Shown piece by piece: positions 59,786 through 64,000 of a stretch of 64,000 bases of DNA. How positions within the stretch are numbered: the stretch's first letter is position 1; each line of letters starts with the position of its first letter. The translations under genes were made by a program, and so were the position numbers. Source of the DNA: Thermovibrio guaymasensis (lineage in GTDB: Bacteria > Aquificota > Aquificia > Desulfurobacteriales > Desulfurobacteriaceae); assembly GCF_003633715.1 (NCBI RefSeq), contig NZ_RBIE01000001.1, forward strand, positions 729,331 through 793,330. The letters are read 5' to 3'. Below the pieces are notes generated by a model, which saw only the letters and a list, made by a program, of their open reading frames with translations, searched no databases and was not told the origin of the DNA.

Positions 59786-60580
59786 TTACTTAATTAGTCC
59801 TGCGGCAATACCCCACCTGTGGGCATACAACCTTCCGTAAGGCCTTGCACTAACGGGAACAATTTTTGTAAAAGGTTCGCTTAAGATCTCGTCCAAAGGT
59901 ATACTGAAGGCTTCTGAAAAACCTTTGAGCTCCTGAGTTAAAAGTTCCCTATCCTTTGAATCAAGCTCAAAGACTTTTACCTCTTTACCGAGGTAACGCT
60001 TAGGAACTTCTCCTCTAACGAAAATTACGCCGCCGTGCATTCCAGTAGCACAGTAGTCTCCAACTATATCCTCTCCGGGCTTTCTGTTAAGACCCAGGAG
60101 AATGAGAATCCCTCCGGCCATATACTCACCGAAGAAGTTTCCGGCTTTACCGCCAACTATAAATGTAGGAACAAGGTCTTTATAACCTTTCATGTGAATT
60201 CCAACCCTATATCCAACGTCTCCCTCTATGTAAACCTTTCCTCCCCTCATACCGTAACCACACACGTCCCCGGCGTGGCCTCTAACTACAATTTTCCCTT
60301 CTCTCATAGTGTTACCAACGCCATCTTGAGCATTGCCGAAAACTTCAATTTCAGGACCGTAGAGGAATATTCCAAGGTCGTTACCTGCCGTTCCGTAAAG
60401 GTCAATTTTTACCTTTTCCCTTATTCCCGTTCCTATGTAACGCTGACCGCAGACATCTTTAAGGATTACCTTTTCAGCTCCTCTTGAAACGAGCTCTTTT
60501 ACTTTAGAGTTAACTTCTCTATAGTGGGCAGTTCCACAAACTATCTCATAAACTCTTTCATCAATCTGCTTAACTTCCAT
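59786..60580 (-). CDS. Glutamate synthase GXGXG-domain subunit
   Basis: A 264-residue right-handed beta-helix protein equal to the C-terminal domain of large glutamate synthase. It shows repeated G-x-x-G elements (IGTGIREKVKIDLYGTAGND, RGHAGDVCGYGMRGGKVYIE, GGKAGNFFGEYMAGG). In archaeal-type glutamate synthase this domain is a separate protein that structures the ammonia tunnel. It lies 11 bp after the amidotransferase gene. Confidence 0.92.
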   Translation of the reverse strand: MEVKQIDERVYEIVCGTAHYREVNSKVKELVSRGAEKVILKDVCGQRYIGTGIREKVKIDLYGTAGNDLGIFLYGPEIEVFGNAQDGVGNTMREGKIVVRGHAGDVCGYGMRGGKVYIEGDVGYRVGIHMKGYKDLVPTFIVGGKAGNFFGEYMAGGILILLGLNRKPGEDIVGDYCATGMHGGVIFVRGEVPKRYLGKEVKVFELDSKDRELLTQELKGFSEAFSIPLDEILSEPFTKIVPVSARPYGRLYAHRWGIAAGLIK

Positions 60581-60591
60581 ATCTCAACCCC

Positions 60592-61716
60592 TTAAGCAGG
60601 ATAACATACATCTTCCTCTTTACAGTGGTTTAAAAGAGCTATTACAGGCTCTCCTGCCTTTGGCATCCAAACCCTGTCAGGTTCAGGACAAATGATTCTA
60701 ATAGCGGACTCTTCGCTGGCCATGTAGACTGTATCCCCTTTCTCAGCTGCAACGAAAGGACGGAGTTTAATCCTATCGTTAAATCCGATAACTCCATCTT
60801 TAAAAGCAAAGAGCATTGCAAAGGGACCGTTAAGCATTGCAGAGGAGTAAACCGTCCTTATCATTTTTGCCATAGTGTAAATTTTCTCCATTCCGATCTC
60901 TCTGTAGTGCTCTATATCCTTCCAGAAAGGAGAGGCCATAGCCATAAAGACTGCCCTTATGGGCAGTCTATGTTTCCTAAAGAGAAGGTCAAAGAGGTAG
61001 GCTGCAACTTCAGTATCCGTTAAGAGGGTACACTTATACCCGTACATCTCAACGTAGCGTTTGTTCGTTCCGTACGAAGTTATCTCTCCATTGTGAACTA
61101 TAGCCCAATCAAGGAGAGTAAAGGGGTGAGCTCCTCCCCACCAGCCGGGAGTGTTAGTAGGGAAGCGTGTATGGGCAAGCCAAATGTATCCTTTATACTC
61201 CTTTATCTCAAAGAAATCTCCAATTTCGTCAGGATGGCCTACTCCTTTAAAGGCCCCCATGTTCTTACCGCTTGAGATAACGTAAGCCCCTTTGACTTTC
61301 TCGTTTATAGTCATTACTACTCTAACTACAAGGTCTTCTTCAGTCTCCATAGGAAGTTTCGCATCTTCCTTCGGCTCAACGAAGTAGCGGTAGAAAACGG
61401 GAGGTTTTGTTTTCTTATACAGAGAAGGAACGCTCTTTGTAGGTATCATTTCACTCTTTACAATCTTAAATGAGCGGCTAAGAACTGCATTAACTTCAGA
61501 CTCACAGTCAATATCATCAAGCATAACGTGAAAGGCGTAAAACTCCTTCATATCCGGGTAAATTCCGTAGGCAGCGTAACCTGCCCCCATTCCGTTTCCA
61601 CGCTCTTTCATTGAAGAGATGGACTCATATATAAACTTACCGCTTATGGCCTCTCCGTTCCTATTGACTATCCCTGAAAGACCACAGCCGGACATCTCAG
61701 AGTAACAGCAAGCCAT
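60592..61716 (-). CDS. Glutamate synthase class II glutamine amidotransferase subunit
   Basis: A 374-residue Ntn-type amidotransferase that releases ammonia from glutamine. Motifs CGLSGIVNRNG, GNGMGAGYAAYGIYP, HTRFPTNTPGWWGGAHPFTL and WAIVHNGEI define the GltB N-terminal family. The nucleophile should be the N-terminal Cys, but the presumed Cys is residue 11 (or 4 if the internal ATG is used), so a short propeptide must be removed. Its ATG overlaps the stop of the upstream oxidoreductase (TAATG). Confidence 0.9.
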   Translation of the reverse strand: MACCYSEMSGCGLSGIVNRNGEAISGKFIYESISSMKERGNGMGAGYAAYGIYPDMKEFYAFHVMLDDIDCESEVNAVLSRSFKIVKSEMIPTKSVPSLYKKTKPPVFYRYFVEPKEDAKLPMETEEDLVVRVVMTINEKVKGAYVISSGKNMGAFKGVGHPDEIGDFFEIKEYKGYIWLAHTRFPTNTPGWWGGAHPFTLLDWAIVHNGEITSYGTNKRYVEMYGYKCTLLTDTEVAAYLFDLLFRKHRLPIRAVFMAMASPFWKDIEHYREIGMEKIYTMAKMIRTVYSSAMLNGPFAMLFAFKDGVIGFNDRIKLRPFVAAEKGDTVYMASEESAIRIICPEPDRVWMPKAGEPVIALLNHCKEEDVCYPA

Positions 61717-63005
61717 TATACAGCCCTCCAGTCCTTATAGGCGGTTTTATCGTTCTTTAACTTCTCCTCCCGCCACCACTGGGGAAGGTCAACAAGTCCA
61801 AAGTCAAGCTCAATTAACCTCTCTTTAAACTCAGAAACGTCTATTTTCTGGCGAATAAGGTTCGTTAAGATTCCAACCCTGTCAATCTGGCCAACGGCGA
61901 CAAAACCGACCAAGTTGCTATCCTTGATTACTGCTTTCCTATAAAAACCCTTGTCATCAAACCTATCGTTTACTAAAACTTCGTAAGATGAATCGGGAGG
62001 ATTAACTATTCCTGCGTTTAGAACGGGAACTGGAAGGAACTTTAAGGAGTTAAGAGGGAGCCCTCCTAAGTACTTCATCCTCTTTCCTGCCATATTCAGA
62101 CCTGCAACAAATCCCTGCTCAAAGGCAAGGGGAAAGAGGGGAAGGGGTTTCTTCTTACCGTCGGTTACGTCAAGGCACTCTACACAATCACCGGAAGCAA
62201 ATATATCTTTAACTGAGGTTTCCATGTGGTCGTCTGTTTCAATTCCTAAGTTAACCTTTACTCCTGCAGTTTGTGCAAGCTCCGTATTTGGACGAACTCC
62301 AACAGCAACAACAACTGCTCCTGCCTTTAAGACCCTACCGCTACCAAGTTTAACGCCCGATACTTTCTCATCTCCCAAAATCTCAGAAACGCTGTCCTTA
62401 AAGATAAACTCTACTCCTTCCTCTCTTAAAAGTTTCTCAACAATCTCCGAACCCTTTTTGTCAATAGCCCTTGCAAGAGCTCTTTCAAGGAGTTCAACGA
62501 CGGTTACCTTAATGCCCAACTTCGCAAGGAAGTATGCTACTTCAAGTCCTATAAAACCTGAACCTACTATTACAACTTCCTCTAAGCCGTTTTCCTTTAT
62601 GTAGTTCTTAAAGGAGAGGGCTGAAGAGAGCTCTGTAAAAGTAAAAACGCCCTTCTTATCTACCCCGGAGATTGGAGGAATAAAGGGCTTAGCCCCTGTT
62701 GATATGAGGAGTTTATCGTAAGGAACCGTCTCCTCTGAATCAAGAACTACAACCTTTGAGTCAGTGTTAATTTCGACTGCCCTGTGGCCTAAAACTAGCT
62801 CAACATTATTACTCTTAAAGAAGTCCTCATCCCTGTAGATTAACTTATCTTCAGGTATATCAACCAGAACATCGGCAATCATCGGCTTTGAGTAGCAGGA
62901 GCTCTCATAGGAGATAACAGTTATGGGAGATTCTCTATCAACTTTCCTTATTCCAGTTATACAACCTACCGCAGCAGCGCTGTTACCAACAATGACGTAC
63001 TTCAT
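61716..63005 (-). CDS. FAD/NAD(P)-dependent oxidoreductase of the glutamate synthase cluster
   Basis: A 429-residue pyridine nucleotide-disulphide oxidoreductase-family protein with YVIVGNSAAAVG (FAD), VVIVGSGFIGLEVAYFLAKL (NAD) and IFASGDCVECLD. It is like the NADH oxidase/nitrite reductase reductase group rather than GltD. With the ferredoxin-like subunit upstream it probably feeds electrons from NAD(P)H to the FMN/Fe-S catalytic subunit. It is tightly coupled to the amidotransferase. Confidence 0.88.
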   Translation of the reverse strand: MKYVIVGNSAAAVGCITGIRKVDRESPITVISYESSCYSKPMIADVLVDIPEDKLIYRDEDFFKSNNVELVLGHRAVEINTDSKVVVLDSEETVPYDKLLISTGAKPFIPPISGVDKKGVFTFTELSSALSFKNYIKENGLEEVVIVGSGFIGLEVAYFLAKLGIKVTVVELLERALARAIDKKGSEIVEKLLREEGVEFIFKDSVSEILGDEKVSGVKLGSGRVLKAGAVVVAVGVRPNTELAQTAGVKVNLGIETDDHMETSVKDIFASGDCVECLDVTDGKKKPLPLFPLAFEQGFVAGLNMAGKRMKYLGGLPLNSLKFLPVPVLNAGIVNPPDSSYEVLVNDRFDDKGFYRKAVIKDSNLVGFVAVGQIDRVGILTNLIRQKIDVSEFKERLIELDFGLVDLPQWWREEKLKNDKTAYKDWRAV

Positions 63006-63032
63006 AAAGCACCTCTCGCTATTTACTCTTTT

Positions 63033-63488
63033 CTACCTCTCAAAGTCGTATACGAGAGCTCTGTTAGGGCAAGCCTCAACACAGGCTGGAAATCCTCTAT
63101 CTTTACAGAGGTCGCACTTAAACGAGTGCCCCTTCTCCTCAGTTATGTACGGATGGGCTGCTCCAAAGGGACAGACTAAAACGCAGTTCCAACAGCCGAC
63201 ACACTTTTCCTCATCAAGGTAAACCTGTCCCTTCTCCCCAACTTGAATTGCACCGGATATGCATGAATCAAAGCAGAAAGGATGCTTACAGTGACGGCAC
63301 ATAACAGATAGAGAAACAGCACCCTTTACCTCTACAGTTGCACGGGGAAGGAGATTTTCAAGCTTATAGGCCTTAAGTGGGTCTTTGGACTTACTGTGAA
63401 CCATAGTGCACGCCACTTCACAGTAGCGACAGGAGATACAGTTTTCTTCTATTGGATAGACCTTCTTTAGCTTCCTCTTATTTCCCAT
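63033..63488 (-). CDS. Four-cluster ferredoxin-like Fe-S electron-transfer subunit
   Basis: A 151-residue protein with about sixteen cysteines in four ferredoxin-type groups (CISCRYCEVAC, CRHCKHPFCFDSC, CVGCWNCVLVC, CDLCKDRGFPACVEAC), the HycB/DMSO-reductase-B layout. It should carry four 4Fe-4S clusters. It lies between the catalytic subunit and the oxidoreductase in the cluster. Confidence 0.92.
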   Translation of the reverse strand: MGNKRKLKKVYPIEENCISCRYCEVACTMVHSKSKDPLKAYKLENLLPRATVEVKGAVSLSVMCRHCKHPFCFDSCISGAIQVGEKGQVYLDEEKCVGCWNCVLVCPFGAAHPYITEEKGHSFKCDLCKDRGFPACVEACPNRALVYDFER

Positions 63489-63498
63489 CTTCTGACCC

Positions 63499-64000
63499 CT
63501 ACATTCCTGCCGGCAGAACGCCGAGGATTTTGTTTTCCTGCTCTGTTAAGCCCCAGCTCCTAAGCCTGAGCCTATTACCTCTAATTGACTCAATCGCGTT
63601 TATACCCATAGCTCCTAGGAGCTCCTTAATATCGTGAGCCCAGGCCCTTAGTAGGTTATAGAGGTTCTCAGCAACTATATCCGGATTGAGCCTCTTTGCA
63701 AGCTTTGGATCGTTTGTAGTAATTCCCCAAGCACACTTACCGGTGTGACACTGCTGACACTGAGTACAACCGGCAGCTAGCTTAGCAACAGTTCCTATAT
63801 AAACAGCGTCGGCTCCAAGAGCCACTGCCTTTAAAACGTCAACCGCGCTTCTGAAACCTCCGGCTGCTATGAGGGAGACTTCATTCCTTAAACCTTCCTT
63901 CCTAAGTCTATCGTCAACAGCAGCGATGGCAAGCTCTATAGGAATACCTACGTGGTCCCTTAAGGACTTGGGAGTAGCTCCAGTTCCACCCCTTACACCG
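63499..64000 (-). CDS. gltB: Glutamate synthase FMN/Fe-S catalytic subunit (N-terminus beyond the window)
   Basis: The frame is open to the window edge. The visible 166 codons cover the C-terminal part of the FMN barrel: GGTGATPKSLRDHVGIPIEL, AAGGFRS, ADAVYIGT and the Fe-S motif CTQCQQCHTGKCAWG. This domain condenses 2-oxoglutarate with ammonia to glutamate. It is the first visible gene of the five-gene minus-strand cluster; Fe-S ferredoxin follows after 10 bp. Confidence 0.94.
   Translation of the reverse strand, partial: GVRGGTGATPKSLRDHVGIPIELAIAAVDDRLRKEGLRNEVSLIAAGGFRSAVDVLKAVALGADAVYIGTVAKLAAGCTQCQQCHTGKCAWGITTNDPKLAKRLNPDIVAENLYNLLRAWAHDIKELLGAMGINAIESIRGNRLRLRSWGLTEQENKILGVLPAGM

Larger units (their letters stand above)
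123..63627. repeat. Dispersed over-represented palindrome GAGCTC / GGAGCTCC
   Basis: By hand I count about 84 GAGCTC in the window, at least 28 of them as the full GGAGCTCC. With about 45% GC, roughly 12 and fewer than 1 would be expected. They occur in genes of both strands and in all three codon phases: Glu-Leu (14489, 16467), Ser-Ser (12905, 43369) and Gly-Ala (9428, 10213). Copies spread evenly, except that the AT-rich 39.1-40.1 kb gene has none. Counts are manual and may be off by a few. Confidence 0.75.

Noticed and set aside
1-64000. tRNA, rRNA, insertion sequence, phage, toxin-antitoxin or defence island
   Set aside because: I looked for cloverleaf-type sequences, transposase motifs, terminal repeats, integrase genes and defence families, and saw none. 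The window is mainly housekeeping genes.

Overview
The window comes from a Gram-negative, probably thermophilic and anaerobic or chemolithoautotrophic bacterium. The best guess is Aquificota, in the Desulfurobacterium/Thermovibrio area; this is an inference from gene content, not a database match. Pointers are futalosine-pathway menaquinone genes, an archaeal-type 3-dehydroquinate synthase II, a glutamate synthase split into archaeal-style separate domains, class II (B12) ribonucleotide reductase, LPS genes (lpxC, hldD), HspR heat-shock control, type IV pilus genes, and AGG/AGA/ATA-rich codon use. Genes are tightly packed with many ATGA, GTGA or TTGA overlaps. I saw no tRNA, rRNA, CRISPR array, insertion sequence or prophage.

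Layout. 0-5.2 kb: ADP-ribosylglycohydrolase (cut by the window edge), a membrane-anchored GltD-like oxidoreductase, a DtxR/MntR regulator, two tandem MqnE-like radical SAM enzymes and a 41-residue membrane protein. 5.2-5.44 kb: AT-rich gap with a duplicated element and the ppsA promoter. 5.4-18 kb: central carbon and polymer genes (ppsA, a D-2-hydroxyacid dehydrogenase, pgi, glgA, a ROK kinase), fabD and nrdJ. Inside this block, 10.1-13.0 kb holds three successive broken genes (cyclopropane fatty acid synthase, sugar nucleotidyltransferase, galT). 18-25.9 kb: two lipoproteins, thiL, uppP, pilT, pilC, GNAT and MATE genes. 25.8-30.7 kb (minus): NtrY-like kinase, NAD(P)HX repair enzyme, peptide deformylase, TIM-barrel isomerase. 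30.7-34.7 kb: a putative outer-membrane barrel, hisI, hisE and a PocR-GGDEF gene with an in-frame TGA. 34.7-45.7 kb: HIT protein, transpeptidase, NurA, methyltransferase, mnmH (tRNA 2-selenouridine synthase), an AT-rich PilZ-like/SPOR gene, AmrS, PEBP, a beta-CASP nuclease, an orphan 479-residue protein, a small membrane protein and lpxC. 45.7-49.8 kb (minus): a frameshifted radical SAM gene, hsp20 and polX. 49.8-57.3 kb: thioesterase, an exported orphan, yggS, DHQ synthase II, hldD, hspR and an Hsp100 ATPase. 57.3-64 kb (minus): five glutamate synthase genes followed by trpB and a GGDEF-EAL gene.

How the genes work together. ppsA and pgi, with glgA and the ROK kinase, fit gluconeogenesis and glycogen turnover in an autotroph. 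The glutamate synthase cluster supplies nitrogen for trpB. The c-di-GMP genes (GGDEF, GGDEF-EAL, PilZ-like) and pilT/pilC suggest surface-attachment control. hspR with the Hsp100 gene, and hsp20 with its own promoter, are the stress modules.

Three cautions. Frameshifts and in-frame stops occur in five genes, some at homopolymers, so sequencing error must be excluded before calling pseudogenes. One of the stops is a TGA where I expect a Cys in a selenium-using organism. Finally, GAGCTC, especially GGAGCTCC, is strikingly over-represented through the whole window in all three codon phases.
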